Shown here: positions 1 to 8,783 of the stretch, piece after piece
Layout of the letters: each line of letters starts with the position of its first letter
Position numbering within the stretch: the stretch's first letter is position 1
Origin: Rhodopseudomonas sp. BR0M22
GTDB lineage: Bacteria; Pseudomonadota; Alphaproteobacteria; Rhizobiales; Xanthobacteraceae
Direction of reading: 5' to 3'
NCBI RefSeq assembly: GCF_010907035.1
Contig: NZ_QUMK01000048.1
Span: 1 to 43,281, forward strand
DNA length: 43,281 bases
Program-made: the position numbers and the translations under genes
The notes under the pieces: generated by a model
Databases searched by the model: none
What the model saw: the letters and a program-made list of their open reading frames with translations, nothing else
Told to the model about the DNA's origin: nothing

Positions 1-666
1 CCGGGCGAGGGAGGGTTGGCCGAACTGCTGAACGAGCCGGATATCCCGCCTGACCGTTGGCAGCGTGAGGCCGAACAACTCGCCGCATTCGTGCGCGGAC
101 AATTGCCGCAGACCACGCTGATCGTCGGGCCGACCTATTGGCAACGCGCCGACTCGCTGCCGCAGTTCCGGCCGCTCGCCGACCGCAACGTGGTCTATGC
201 GTTGCACTTCTACGATCCGATGGTGTTCACGCATCAAGGCCATTGGGATCCGGCCAATCCACTCAGTGGGATTCACGATCTTCCGTTCCCGATCGGGGCC
301 GATGATCCGGCCGTGCGGCGGTTGCGCGCAGAGCTGACCGCGAATGGCGATGCCGAGGCGCTGCAGGAGCTCGACAGGGGGATCGGGCAAGCCGGATCGC
401 CGAACTATGTGGCGCGTCAGCTTGTTCCGGCGGTGGCGTGGCAGGAGCGCTATGCGCGGCCGTTGATCATCAACGAGTTCGGCGTGTTCAAACAGTCGGC
501 GCCGCGCGACAGCCGGCTGCGCTGGCTGGAATCGGTGGTCGATTCGGCCGAAGCCAGTTGTTGGGGGTGGACCTATTGGGAGCTCGACCAGGGCTTCGGT
601 CTGACCGATTCACGTACCGGCCGTCTCGATGCCGGGGTGATCGATGCACTGATGCATCCGCGCTGA
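1..666 (+). CDS. GH5-family endoglucanase-like glycosidase, C-terminal part
   Basis: The reading frame is open from the first base, so this is the last 221 residues of a longer protein whose N-terminus lies to the left. Two GH5 hallmarks are visible: LLNEPDI (Glu at residue 12, the acid/base in this family) and IINEFGVF (Glu near residue 159, the nucleophile). ALHFYDP near residue 70 and a Trp-rich GWTYWELDQGFGL near the end also fit the family's TIM barrel. The enzyme probably cleaves beta-linked glucan. Next to glycosyltransferase, GalE and ligase-like genes, a role in trimming or releasing an exopolysaccharide is more likely than use of plant cellulose. It converges with the next gene, leaving a 15-base gap. 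The family call is secure; the substrate is inferred. Confidence 0.85.
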   Translation, partial: PGEGGLAELLNEPDIPPDRWQREAEQLAAFVRGQLPQTTLIVGPTYWQRADSLPQFRPLADRNVVYALHFYDPMVFTHQGHWDPANPLSGIHDLPFPIGADDPAVRRLRAELTANGDAEALQELDRGIGQAGSPNYVARQLVPAVAWQERYARPLIINEFGVFKQSAPRDSRLRWLESVVDSAEASCWGWTYWELDQGFGLTDSRTGRLDAGVIDALMHPR

Positions 667-681
667 TCGGAAAGGGAGGTC

Positions 682-1602
682 TCAGCGCGACCGTGTCAGC
701 AGCAGATACATCGCGTAGGGATTGGTCTTCAGATAGCGCACGCCGAGCCGCCGCGGCTCCAGTGCCATCCGCCACAGCCATTCCATGCCGAGGTTCTGCA
801 TCCATTGCGGGGCGCGCGGCTTAGAGCCCGACAGGAAGTCGAAAAGCCCGCCGGAGGTCTTGATCACGCCCACCGTGGTCAGGCGGTGGCGGTTGCGGAC
901 GACGAACGCCTGTTCGCGCGGAACCCCCATCGACACCCACATGATGTCCGGCGCCAGAGCCGCGATCTCGCCGCATACCGCGATTTCCTCGGCCTCATCG
1001 GCAAAATAGCCGTGCCGACGTCCGACCAGGCGCAGCCCGGGATAGCGGCGCTGCATGCGCTCGACCGCGAGGCGGTTGGAATCTTCGCTGGCGCCCAGCA
1101 TGTACATGGTGGCGCCGCGCTTGCTGGCTTCGCGTGCGACATCATGGAACAGATCCGTGGTGGCCACGCGTTCGGGCAGCGACTGTCCGCAGCGGAAACG
1201 CGACACGAACACCAGCGGCATGCCATCGGCGTGAATCGCGTCAGCCTGCATCACCAACTCGCGCTCGGCTGGATCGACCGCGCAGCGATACGTCACTTCG
1301 CCGTTCGCGGAGGTCATATAGGCCGGGTAACGCCACAATCCGCGCCGCTGCAGCGCTTCGTCGACCATCACTCGCGCGGTCTCGGTCTGGTCGGCGACGA
1401 CGATCGGCAGGCCACCGAGCAACACCCGAGGCCATTGAGCGAACCGTTTGCGCCGACGGTCGCCGGAGACCCGGCGTTCGCCATGCGGCAGGTTCTGGTC
1501 GAACGGAACCGAGAACGCAGCCTTCCTGCGATCCGACTTGCGCCGATCGGCGCCGGTCGCCGTCGCAGCCGGCTTGTCGCTGCCATCTTGCGCGCTCGAC
1601 AT
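682..1602 (-). CDS. WecG/TagA/CpsF-family glycosyltransferase
   Basis: This 306-residue protein belongs to the WecG/TagA/CpsF (GT26) family, which adds a sugar, often N-acetylmannosamine or its uronic acid, to an undecaprenyl-linked intermediate at the inner membrane face. The family motifs are present: TSANGEV (residues 97-103), ADGMPLV (125-131, with the conserved Asp), a GASEDSN nucleotide-sugar segment and GVPREQ. The ATG at 1602 is preceded by GAGGAA at good spacing; an upstream TTG at 1704 would add 34 residues with little support. The first ~55 residues form an unusual basic, low-complexity extension with two clusters of the type DRRxxDRR and ERRxxxDRRR, possibly for membrane contact. 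It belongs with the polysaccharide genes on either side. The sugar donor cannot be told. Confidence 0.88.
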   Translation of the reverse strand: MSSAQDGSDKPAATATGADRRKSDRRKAAFSVPFDQNLPHGERRVSGDRRRKRFAQWPRVLLGGLPIVVADQTETARVMVDEALQRRGLWRYPAYMTSANGEVTYRCAVDPAERELVMQADAIHADGMPLVFVSRFRCGQSLPERVATTDLFHDVAREASKRGATMYMLGASEDSNRLAVERMQRRYPGLRLVGRRHGYFADEAEEIAVCGEIAALAPDIMWVSMGVPREQAFVVRNRHRLTTVGVIKTSGGLFDFLSGSKPRAPQWMQNLGMEWLWRMALEPRRLGVRYLKTNPYAMYLLLTRSR

Positions 1603-1861
1603 CAGAGTTCCTCGCGACCCCCATGGGTCGATCGACTTTGCGGCAGAACAATCGATTATTCGATCGGTCGAAGCAACCTTCCGCGAACCGTCTCCGCGCA
1701 ACAAGGTAAAGTGGTTAAAGTGGCATCACTGCGGGCGCAGAAAGACCGCGGCTTGTGTCCTGGAAATGTCCTGCAACTCGACATGTGTACTGCAAAACCA
1801 CACCGTTGTGCCGATTTGGTGCGGTGTGCGGGGCCGGGACTGTGCCGCGGAAGGTGCTCAG

Positions 1862-2845
1862 TCAGCCCAGCCGGCGCTCCCATGCCAGCGCGTCGCGAAC
1901 GATAGTTTCGAGATTGTCGTAGCGTGGCGTCCAATTCAACTGGTTGCGGGCCCGCTGATTGGCAGCGATCAGCGCCGCAGGATCGCCGGCGCGGCGATCT
2001 CGCGTCCGGGTTTCGAAGTCGACACCTGATACCCGCTTCACCACCTCGATCACGTCGAGCACCGAGTAACCGTTCTCGTAGCCGATGTTGCAGGTGATGC
2101 TCGGCTGCCCGGCGCGCAGATACTGAAGCGCGTCGAGATGCGCCTGCGCCAGGTCGGACACATGGACGTAGTCGCGGATGCAGGAGCCGTCGGGAGTCGG
2201 ATAGTCGGTGCCGTAAACGTCGAGCCCCGGTCGTTTGCCGAGTGCCGCTTGTACCGCCACCTTAATCAGATGGGTCGCGTTCGGCGTCGATTGTCCGGTG
2301 CGGCCATGCGGATCGGCACCGGCGACATTGAAGTAGCGCAGCGCCGCGTAGCTGAACGGATGGGCCTGGGCGATGTCGGCCAACATCCATTCGACCATCA
2401 GTTTCGAGCGGCCGTAAGGGTTGATCGGCCTGGTCGGGTCGTCCTCGTCGGCCGGGGTGCGTTCGGCCTCTCCATACACCGCCGCGGTCGACGAGAACAC
2501 CAGATGCGGCACGCCGCGTTGGATGGCGCATTCGAGCAGCGTGCGCGTATTGGCAGTATTGTTGCCGTAATAGGCGAGCGGCTTGGCGATCGATTCCGGC
2601 ACCACGACGCTGGCCGCGAAGTGGATGATCGCCTCGATCGGATGCGCGTCCATGATCCGGCCGACGAACTCGGCGTCGCCGACATTGCCCTCGAACAGCG
2701 GCACGCCGGCAGGCACCACGGCGCGCGAGCCGGTGGAGAGGTTGTCGATCACCAGCGGGCGTTCGCCGGCTTCGAGCAGCGCCAAGGTCATGTGGCTGCC
2801 GATATAGCCGGCGCCGCCGGTGACGAGGATATGGCGTTTGTCCAT
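1862..2845 (-). CDS. galE: UDP-glucose 4-epimerase
   Basis: A 327-residue extended short-chain dehydrogenase that interconverts UDP-glucose and UDP-galactose with bound NAD, supplying precursor for polysaccharide synthesis. The Rossmann motif GGAGYIG lies at residues 10-16. The catalytic YxxxK is NPYGRSK (Tyr144, Lys148), with an SST serine/threonine segment at 118-120. Its length matches GalE (about 330). The start is the ATG at 2845. It lies 36 bases downstream of the ligase-like gene on the same strand, so the two may be co-transcribed. A 259-base gap separates it from the WecG-like gene. Related UDP-hexose epimerases with other substrates cannot be excluded. Confidence 0.93.
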   Translation of the reverse strand: MDKRHILVTGGAGYIGSHMTLALLEAGERPLVIDNLSTGSRAVVPAGVPLFEGNVGDAEFVGRIMDAHPIEAIIHFAASVVVPESIAKPLAYYGNNTANTRTLLECAIQRGVPHLVFSSTAAVYGEAERTPADEDDPTRPINPYGRSKLMVEWMLADIAQAHPFSYAALRYFNVAGADPHGRTGQSTPNATHLIKVAVQAALGKRPGLDVYGTDYPTPDGSCIRDYVHVSDLAQAHLDALQYLRAGQPSITCNIGYENGYSVLDVIEVVKRVSGVDFETRTRDRRAGDPAALIAANQRARNQLNWTPRYDNLETIVRDALAWERRLG

Positions 2846-2881
2846 GCGGCGTCCATTCGATCTTGCCGGGCGGTCCGGCGG

Positions 2882-4141
2882 TCAGCTCGGGGTTGGGGCG
2901 TCCGGCCCGCGATTACGCAGCCGTGTGCTGGCGATCGCCAGGCTCCAGGTCAGGCCGAGCAGCATGAAATAGTGCCGCCAGTGGTCGGTGTCGATGATGA
3001 AGCTCTCCAGCAGCGTCACCACCATGGCGGTGACCACCACGATCGTGATCCGCTGCCATGGCGTGCGCAAGAATACGTTACGCAGTCCGTAAGCTGCGGT
3101 GACGAACACCAGGGCCGGATACAGCGTGCCGCTGATCCATCCGCCGGACATGAAGGCGTTGAGAAACGAATTGTGGGTGTCTTCCGGGAAGAACCGGCGG
3201 AATTGCAGCGGTCCGATCCCGGTCGGATAATCCAGCGCCATCGCGGCGCCGAGCAGGTGCCGGCCGAACCGTCCAAACCGGCCACTGTCGTAGGGCTGTG
3301 ACAGGCTGGCGCGCTGCTTGAACAGCGCGTCGATCTGGTCGAACGACAACAGCACAGCGATCGTCGCCCCGAGCACACCGAGCGCGAGGGCGGCGAGAAG
3401 GACGATCCGCAGCCGGCGATGCTGGGTCGGTGCGGTGATGAACATCAACGCCACGGTGAGCAGCGAGGCGCCCGCCAGCATGCCCCAGGCGGCGCGCGAA
3501 AAGGCCAGAAAGATCGCCAGCGAGATGATGCCGAACGCGACGCCGTTGCGCATCATCGTCCAGAACGAGCCTTCGATCGCCCGCTGTAGGCTGTAGATCG
3601 CCGGAAAGATCAGGAACGCGCCGAGCACGTTCGGATCCTTGAAGGTGCCGCGGGCACGGCCGGCGAAGGTCAGCAGATCCTGGCCGCCCGGCAGCAGATT
3701 GAAGTAACCGGCGATGCCGGCGAGCGATGCGATGATTCCGCCCACCAGGTAGCCATGGGCGATTGCCTCGGCGCGTTCCCGCGTGTCTTCCAGGCACACC
3801 ATGGCAAAGAACACGGCGGTCACCGCCATGTACCAGGATGTCAGGATCCAGTTCAGGACGATCGGATCGCTCATCAGTTCGACCGCACCGATGCTGTAGC
3901 CGAGCTCGATTCCGAGCAGCAGGCCGATCGGCACGATCAGCGCCGGAGCCATCCGCAATCCGCCGGTAACGGCGAACACCGTCAGCGCCAGCACGATGGC
4001 GATTTCATAGGGGCTCGGCTCGATGAAGACGATCGCGCCGCTGGCGCCGACCAGCCACAAAAGGCCGAGCTGCAGCGCCTTCAGGCGCGGGGCATTGGCG
4101 GATCGGGAGGCGACGCGCGGCGCAAAGGCGAAATCGGTCAT
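2882..4141 (-). CDS. O-antigen ligase / Wzy_C-family membrane protein
   Basis: A 419-residue polytopic inner-membrane protein with about ten to twelve hydrophobic segments. Two features typical of the O-antigen ligase/polymerase superfamily are visible: a FKDPNVLGAF segment near residue 167 and DTHNSFLNAFMSGGW near residue 320, in the position of the large periplasmic loop with its conserved His-Asn. Members polymerise or ligate undecaprenyl-linked glycans on the periplasmic side. The ATG at 4141 gives the family-typical cytosolic N-terminus; longer frames upstream read through low-quality sequence. It sits just upstream of galE on the same strand. Whether it is a ligase, a Wzy polymerase or an exopolysaccharide protein cannot be decided here. 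Confidence 0.82.
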   Translation of the reverse strand: MTDFAFAPRVASRSANAPRLKALQLGLLWLVGASGAIVFIEPSPYEIAIVLALTVFAVTGGLRMAPALIVPIGLLLGIELGYSIGAVELMSDPIVLNWILTSWYMAVTAVFFAMVCLEDTRERAEAIAHGYLVGGIIASLAGIAGYFNLLPGGQDLLTFAGRARGTFKDPNVLGAFLIFPAIYSLQRAIEGSFWTMMRNGVAFGIISLAIFLAFSRAAWGMLAGASLLTVALMFITAPTQHRRLRIVLLAALALGVLGATIAVLLSFDQIDALFKQRASLSQPYDSGRFGRFGRHLLGAAMALDYPTGIGPLQFRRFFPEDTHNSFLNAFMSGGWISGTLYPALVFVTAAYGLRNVFLRTPWQRITIVVVTAMVVTLLESFIIDTDHWRHYFMLLGLTWSLAIASTRLRNRGPDAPTPS

Positions 4142-4407
4142 CAGGTTCAGCCTTGGGTCGCGCTCGGCCCGGCAAGGTTTCGTTAACCTTTGCAGGCGGC
4201 GCGGCCCGCGGTGCCGGCGGCACGCATCGGGCGCGGTCGGTGCTCGACCGCGAGTATGAAGCGTCGCAATTAACGACAACTTATCGGACATCGCGACGTG
4301 ATGTGATCGCCGTTCGCGGGCCTTTACCACGATCGCGTGTCACGCATGCGCGAACATGCCGCTGTGCGCTATCGAAGATCGCAACAGCACGGGCGATGGA
4401 GTTTGCG

Positions 4408-5403
4408 ATGACGATCAGCAGAAGGGCGTTGTTTGGTTCGGCCGCCGGGGCGGTGATCTGCACAGCCGGCGCGCGGTTCGTGACGCCGGCCGTTGCGGAA
4501 GCGGCGGCGTATCCGGCGCGTCCGGTCAAATGGATCGTGCCCTACGCGGCCGGCGGTGCGACTGACGTGCTGTCGCGGCTGATCTGTCAGTATCTGTCGG
4601 AAAAGCTCGGCCAGAGCTTCGTCGTCGAGAACAAGCCCGGCGCCGGCAGCACCATCGGCACCCAGGCCGTGATCAACTCGCCGCCCGATGGTTACACGCT
4701 GCTGCTCACCAGCACGGCGAATGCGATCAACGCTTCGTTCGATCGCACGCTGCCGTTCGATTTCGCCAAGAGCATCACGCCGGTCGCGGGCGTCGCCCGG
4801 ATCCCGCTGGTGCTGGTGATCAACAACGACATTCCGGCGACCAACGTCGCCGAGTTCATCGCCTATGCCAAGGCACATCCGGGCAAGATCAGCGTCGGCT
4901 CGTCCGGCGTCGGCACTTCGCTGCATCTGTCGGGAGAGCTGTTCAAGTCGATGGCCGGAATCGAGATGGTGCATGTGCCGTATCGCGGCTCCGCCCCGGG
5001 GCTGACCGATCTGATGAGCGGTCAGATCCAGGCGATGTTCGACAACGTCACCTCGTCGTTCGCGCTGGCGCAGGCCGGCAAGATCCGCGCCCTCGGCGTC
5101 ACCAGCCGCGAGCGCTCGGCTGTGCTGCCGCAGGTCCCGCCGATTGCCGATACGCTTCCCGGCTACGAGACCAGTTCGTTCTATGGTGTCGGCGCGCCGC
5201 ACGGTACGCCGCAGCCGGTCGTGGATCTGCTCAATCGCGAGATCAACGCCGCGCTGGACGAGCCGACGATCAAGCAGCGGATCGCCGATCTCGGCGCCAT
5301 CCCGCTGCACGGCGACGCCAAGCAATTCGGCGCAATGTTGGCGGCGGAGACCGAAAGCTGGCGCAGGATCGTCGAAGGGGCGGGCGTCCACAAGGAGGGA
5401 TGA
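4408..5403 (+). CDS. TctC/Bug-family periplasmic solute-binding protein
   Basis: A 331-residue binding protein of the tripartite tricarboxylate transporter (Bug) family, which usually binds carboxylates in the periplasm. The N-terminus has a twin-arginine-like segment, SRRALFG, and a hydrophobic stretch ending near AVAEA, so Tat export is plausible. The mature part carries the family hallmarks YPARPVKWIVPYAAGGATD, ENKPGAGSTIG, and HVPYRGSAPGLTDLMSGQ followed by MFDN. GGAG lies six bases before the ATG at 4408; a second ATG at 4396 would add four residues. It is transcribed away from the ligase-like gene across a 266-base gap. No TctA or TctB membrane subunit is present nearby, so it is an orphan, as is common in this expanded family. 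The ligand is unknown. Confidence 0.9.
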   Translation: MTISRRALFGSAAGAVICTAGARFVTPAVAEAAAYPARPVKWIVPYAAGGATDVLSRLICQYLSEKLGQSFVVENKPGAGSTIGTQAVINSPPDGYTLLLTSTANAINASFDRTLPFDFAKSITPVAGVARIPLVLVINNDIPATNVAEFIAYAKAHPGKISVGSSGVGTSLHLSGELFKSMAGIEMVHVPYRGSAPGLTDLMSGQIQAMFDNVTSSFALAQAGKIRALGVTSRERSAVLPQVPPIADTLPGYETSSFYGVGAPHGTPQPVVDLLNREINAALDEPTIKQRIADLGAIPLHGDAKQFGAMLAAETESWRRIVEGAGVHKEG

Positions 5404-5523
5404 GCCCTACCGGTCGGCGTTCTCCACCGCGCAGCCTGCGGCGAGGTGCCGCCGGCTTGCAAATCGTGCCTGAGGCCCCGATATTTCCGGTTGCACGCGG
5501 TGTTGCGCAACAGGAGACGCCGG

Positions 5524-6489
5524 ATGCCTTCGCTCCCCGAATGGAATGTCCCGGCCGCAATCCGGCCGCGTTCGGCCGACTTCGGCTTTGATCTCGATCG
5601 CGCGCTGTCCGCTGTGGTCGGGCTGCATGCCATCATTCCGGCCGATGCTTACACGGCCGGCACGCTCGGCACCGAGCGCGCCGGCAACGGCGTGCTGATC
5701 GACGATGGCCTGGTGCTGACGATCGGCTATCTGATCACCGAAGCCGAAACGGTGTGGCTGCATCTCGGCGATGGCCGCGTCGTCGAAGGCCATGCACTCG
5801 GCTTCGATCAGGAGAGCGGTTTCGGTCTGGTGCAGGCACTCGGTCCGATCGACCTGCCGCCGCTCACGCTCGGCCGCTCTGCCTTCGCTAAAGCGGGCGA
5901 GCGCGTGATTATCGGCGGCGTCGGCGGTCGCACCCGCTCGGTCGCCGGCCGCATCGCGACGCGGCAGGAATTCGCCGGCTATTGGGAATACCTGCTCGAC
6001 GATGCGATTTTCACGGAGCCGTCGCATCCGAATTGGGGCGGCACCGCGCTGTTGTCGGCGACCGGCGAACTGATCGGCGTCGGCTCGCTGCAGATCGAGC
6101 GCAGCGGCTCGAACGATCATTACAATATGAGTGTGCCGATCGATCTGCTGCCGCCGGTGCTCGACGATCTCCGCAAGTTCGGTCGGCCCAACAGGCCGGC
6201 GCGGCCGTGGCTCGGGCTGTATTCGACCGAGATCGAGGACAAGGTCGTGGTCGTCGGAATTGCCCCGAAAGGTCCGGCGGCGCGCGCCGAACTGAAGACC
6301 GGCGATGTCGTTCTTGCGGTCGCTGGCGATAAGGTGAGGAACGAAGCCGAATTTTATCGCAAGGTCTGGTCGCTCGGCGATGCCGGGGTCGAGGTGCCGC
6401 TGACGTTGTTCAGCGGCGGCGCCACCTTCGACGTTGTGCTGCATTCCTCCGACCGCGCCAAATTTCTCAAGGCGCCGCGGCTGCATTGA
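5524..6489 (+). CDS. HtrA-like protein with PDZ domain, catalytic triad lost
   Basis: A 321-residue protein with a trypsin-like fold of the S1C (HtrA) type at about residues 20-215 and one PDZ domain at about 225-315 (PWLGLYSTE, then GDVVLAVAGDKV). Compared with the intact HtrA at 12665-14212, all three catalytic positions differ. The His motif TNNHVV reads TIGYLI, the Asp motif PKTDLAL reads QESGFGL, and the Ser motif GNSGG reads PNWGG. There is no visible signal peptide. It is therefore predicted to be a non-catalytic scaffold or peptide-binding protein, perhaps cytosolic. AGGAG lies seven bases before the ATG. It follows the TctC gene after 120 bases and may share its transcript. The fold call is good; the function is unknown. 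Confidence 0.85.
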   Translation: MPSLPEWNVPAAIRPRSADFGFDLDRALSAVVGLHAIIPADAYTAGTLGTERAGNGVLIDDGLVLTIGYLITEAETVWLHLGDGRVVEGHALGFDQESGFGLVQALGPIDLPPLTLGRSAFAKAGERVIIGGVGGRTRSVAGRIATRQEFAGYWEYLLDDAIFTEPSHPNWGGTALLSATGELIGVGSLQIERSGSNDHYNMSVPIDLLPPVLDDLRKFGRPNRPARPWLGLYSTEIEDKVVVVGIAPKGPAARAELKTGDVVLAVAGDKVRNEAEFYRKVWSLGDAGVEVPLTLFSGGATFDVVLHSSDRAKFLKAPRLH

Positions 6490-6532
6490 GTAAGCCGACC
6501 GACTCGATAGGGGGCGTGTCGACCCTCCTGCG

Positions 6533-6630
6533 CCGTCATTGCCGGGCTTGACCCGGCAGCCCATCGTGTTGAAGCGAGTCAGGCGCTTTCGCGCGGGATG
6601 GATACGCGGGGGGCAAGCCCGCGTATGCCG
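6533..6630. repeat. Palindromic intergenic repeat, Bradyrhizobiaceae type
   Basis: A composite element between two convergent genes. Its left half carries a seven-base stem, TGCCGGG (6540-6546) with CCCGGCA (6552-6558), and loop CTTGA. Its right half carries a nine-base stem, ATACGCGGG (6602-6610) with CCCGCGTAT (6618-6626). The left core (GTCATTGCCGGGCTTGACCC) and the matching right end (GGCAAGCCCGCGTATG) resemble a dispersed intergenic repeat I know from Rhodopseudomonas, Bradyrhizobium and Nitrobacter. Only this copy is in the window, so its repeated nature rests on recognition. Confidence 0.6.
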
Positions 6631-6638
6631 TCAGTATC

Positions 6639-6660
6639 GGGGAGAGGCGCCGCTCTCCTC
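6639..6660 (-). terminator. Possible stem-loop terminator of the BMP transporter operon
   Basis: GGGGAGAG and CTCTCCTC form an eight-base stem (one G-T pair) around a six-base loop, 21 bases past the stop codon of the binding-protein gene on the minus strand. There is no clear U-tract, so it may only stabilise the 3' end of the message. Confidence 0.35.
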
Positions 6661-6680
6661 GCCGGCGTTGAGTATCTGAC

Positions 6681-7781
6681 TCACTTCCCCGGGATCTTGT
6701 CGTCGATGCCTTTGACGTAGAAGTTCATGCCGCGGATCTGGCCGTCGTCGAGGTGATCGCCGCCTTTGCATTCGACCTCTTTACCCTCCTGATCGAGGAT
6801 CGGGCAGGCGAACGGCTTGATGGTGCCGGCGCTGATGCCGGCTTCGGTATCGGCGGCGAGCTGCTTCACGTCGTCCGGCATGTTGGTGTAGGGCGCCATC
6901 TCGATCATCTTGTCCTTCAGGCCTTCCCAGACATCCTGCGACGCCCAATTGCCGTCCATCACTGCCTTGACGCGTGAGACGTAGTACGGCGTCCAATTGT
7001 TGACGATGGCGGTGAGCTGCGCCTTCGGGCCGAACTTGATCATGTCGGAATCCTGGCCGAAGGCGTGGATGCCGCGCTCGTTGGCGATCTGCATCGCCGC
7101 GGCGCTGTCGGTGTGCTGCATGATCACATCGGCGCCCTGGTCGATCAGCGCCTTTGCGGCGTCGGCTTCCTTGCCGGGATTGAACCAGGAGTTCACCCAG
7201 ACGATCTTGATCTTGATGTTCGGGTTGATCTTCTGCGCCGCCAGCATGGTGGCGTTGATGCCGGAGATCACTTCGGGCACGGGGAACGAGCCGATATAGC
7301 CGATCACGCCCTTCTTGGAGATCTTCGCCGCGATGGTGCCCTCGATGGTGCGGCCTTCGTAGAACCGGCCCGCATAGGTCGAGACGTTGGGTTCGCGCTT
7401 GTAGCCGGTGGCGTGTTCGAACTTCACGGTCGGATACTTCTTGGCGACCTTGATCACCGAATCCATGTAGCCGAACGAGGTGGCGAAGATCAGCTTGTTG
7501 CCGGCGCGGGCGAGCTGTTCGATCGAGCGCTCGGCGTCCGGTCCTTCGCTGACCTTCTCGAGGAAGGTCGTCTCGACCTTGTCGCCGAATTCCTTGACGA
7601 TCGCCTGGCGCGCTTGATCGTGCTGATACGACCAGCCGAAGTCGCCGACCGGTCCGACATAGACGAAGCCGATCTTCAGCTTGTCCGGCTTGGTCTCCGG
7701 CTTGTCCTGGGCGTTGGCCGCCGACAGTGCCGCGCAGCTCGCCGTCAGTATCAGCGCCGCCGCCATGATCGCCTTGTTCAT
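6681..7781 (-). CDS. BMP-family ABC transporter substrate-binding protein
   Basis: A 366-residue periplasmic binding protein of the BMP/Med (PnrA-like) family, which usually captures nucleosides or purines. A signal peptide covers about residues 1-24 (cleavage likely at ANA|Q). The mature protein shows the family pattern: GFVYVGPVGDFGWSYQHDQ at the start, an ARAGNKLIFATSFGY segment and GVIGYIGSFPVPEVISGINA in the middle, and QHTDSAAAMQIA further on. GGAGA precedes the ATG at 7781. It is the last gene of a four-gene minus-strand operon (ATPase, two permeases, binding protein), separated from the permease by 84 bases that contain a GC-rich imperfect hairpin. The complete gene set supports a working importer. 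Ligand identity (nucleoside, purine or riboflavin-like) is not visible. Confidence 0.92.
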   Translation of the reverse strand: MNKAIMAAALILTASCAALSAANAQDKPETKPDKLKIGFVYVGPVGDFGWSYQHDQARQAIVKEFGDKVETTFLEKVSEGPDAERSIEQLARAGNKLIFATSFGYMDSVIKVAKKYPTVKFEHATGYKREPNVSTYAGRFYEGRTIEGTIAAKISKKGVIGYIGSFPVPEVISGINATMLAAQKINPNIKIKIVWVNSWFNPGKEADAAKALIDQGADVIMQHTDSAAAMQIANERGIHAFGQDSDMIKFGPKAQLTAIVNNWTPYYVSRVKAVMDGNWASQDVWEGLKDKMIEMAPYTNMPDDVKQLAADTEAGISAGTIKPFACPILDQEGKEVECKGGDHLDDGQIRGMNFYVKGIDDKIPGK

Positions 7782-7865
7782 CCGATTCTCCGCTTCGTCG
7801 TTCAGGGATCGTCCTGGTCGCGGGGCCCGCGCCCCCCGCCGCGCGACTCCCGACTTGGATCTGGT

Positions 7866-8783
7866 TCAGCGCTCCGGCACGAAGGTGGTTCCGAGCGCCG
7901 CCGGCGCCACCGACCCACCGCGGCGGATGCGCGAGATCAGCACCAACACCACCACCGTGGCAAGATAGGGCAAAGCCGACATCAATTGCGACGGCACGCC
8001 AAGGCCGAACGCCTGGGCGTGCAATTGCAGGATCGAGACTGCGCCGAACAGTGCCGCGCCGGCGACCAGTCGGCCCGGCCGCCACGAGGCGAACACCACC
8101 AGCGCCAGCGCGATCCAGCCGCGGCCTGCGGTCATCCCCGGCGCGTAGAACGGCGTGTAGGCCAGCGTCAGATAGGCGCCGGCGAGGCCGGCACAGCCGC
8201 CGCCAAACAGCACCGCCAGCGTCCGGACCGCTGCCACGTTGTAACCGAGCGCATGCGCCGAGGCCGGATCGTCACCGACCGCGCGCAGGATCAGACCGGT
8301 TCGGGTGCGGGCGAGCACGTAGGCGATTCCGACCATCAGTCCGATCGCCAGGTAGACGAACGCATCCTGCCCGAACAGCAGCTTGCCGATCAGCGGCAGG
8401 TCGGTGAGCCCTGGCAGCCACAGATGCGGCGCGGCGGCGATGTTCTCGCCGACCAGCGGCGCCCCGATCAGGCCGGCCAGACCGGTGCCGAGGATCGTCA
8501 GCGCAAGGCCGGCCGCGACCTGATTGATGGCGAGTCCGATCGCGGCGAGCGCGAACAGCGCCGCCAGCGCGACGCCGGCCACGATCCCGCACAGTGCGCC
8601 GATCGCGGTCGAGCCGGTCGCCCAGGCGCCGGCGAAGCCGCAAACCGCGCCGATCAGCATCATGCCTTCGACACCCAGATTGAGCACCCCGGCGCGCTCG
8701 GCGATCAGCTCGCCGCTCGCCGCCAGCAGCAGCGGCGTCGAGGCGGTGATGATCGACAGCAGGATGGCTTCAAAGAGGCCCAT
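7866..8783 (-). CDS. BMP-type ABC transporter permease, second subunit
   Basis: A 305-residue integral membrane protein with about eight to nine hydrophobic segments, of the permease family that includes the ribose and nucleoside importers. AERAGVLNLGVEGMMLIGAV near residues 28-47 is the family's best-conserved stretch. It pairs with the other permease to form the channel. Its first 14 bases overlap the end of that permease gene, and AAAGG precedes the ATG at 8783, so translation is probably coupled. It lacks the longer N-terminal region of its partner, matching the usual NupQ-type short subunit. Confidence 0.9.
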   Translation of the reverse strand: MGLFEAILLSIITASTPLLLAASGELIAERAGVLNLGVEGMMLIGAVCGFAGAWATGSTAIGALCGIVAGVALAALFALAAIGLAINQVAAGLALTILGTGLAGLIGAPLVGENIAAAPHLWLPGLTDLPLIGKLLFGQDAFVYLAIGLMVGIAYVLARTRTGLILRAVGDDPASAHALGYNVAAVRTLAVLFGGGCAGLAGAYLTLAYTPFYAPGMTAGRGWIALALVVFASWRPGRLVAGAALFGAVSILQLHAQAFGLGVPSQLMSALPYLATVVVLVLISRIRRGGSVAPAALGTTFVPER

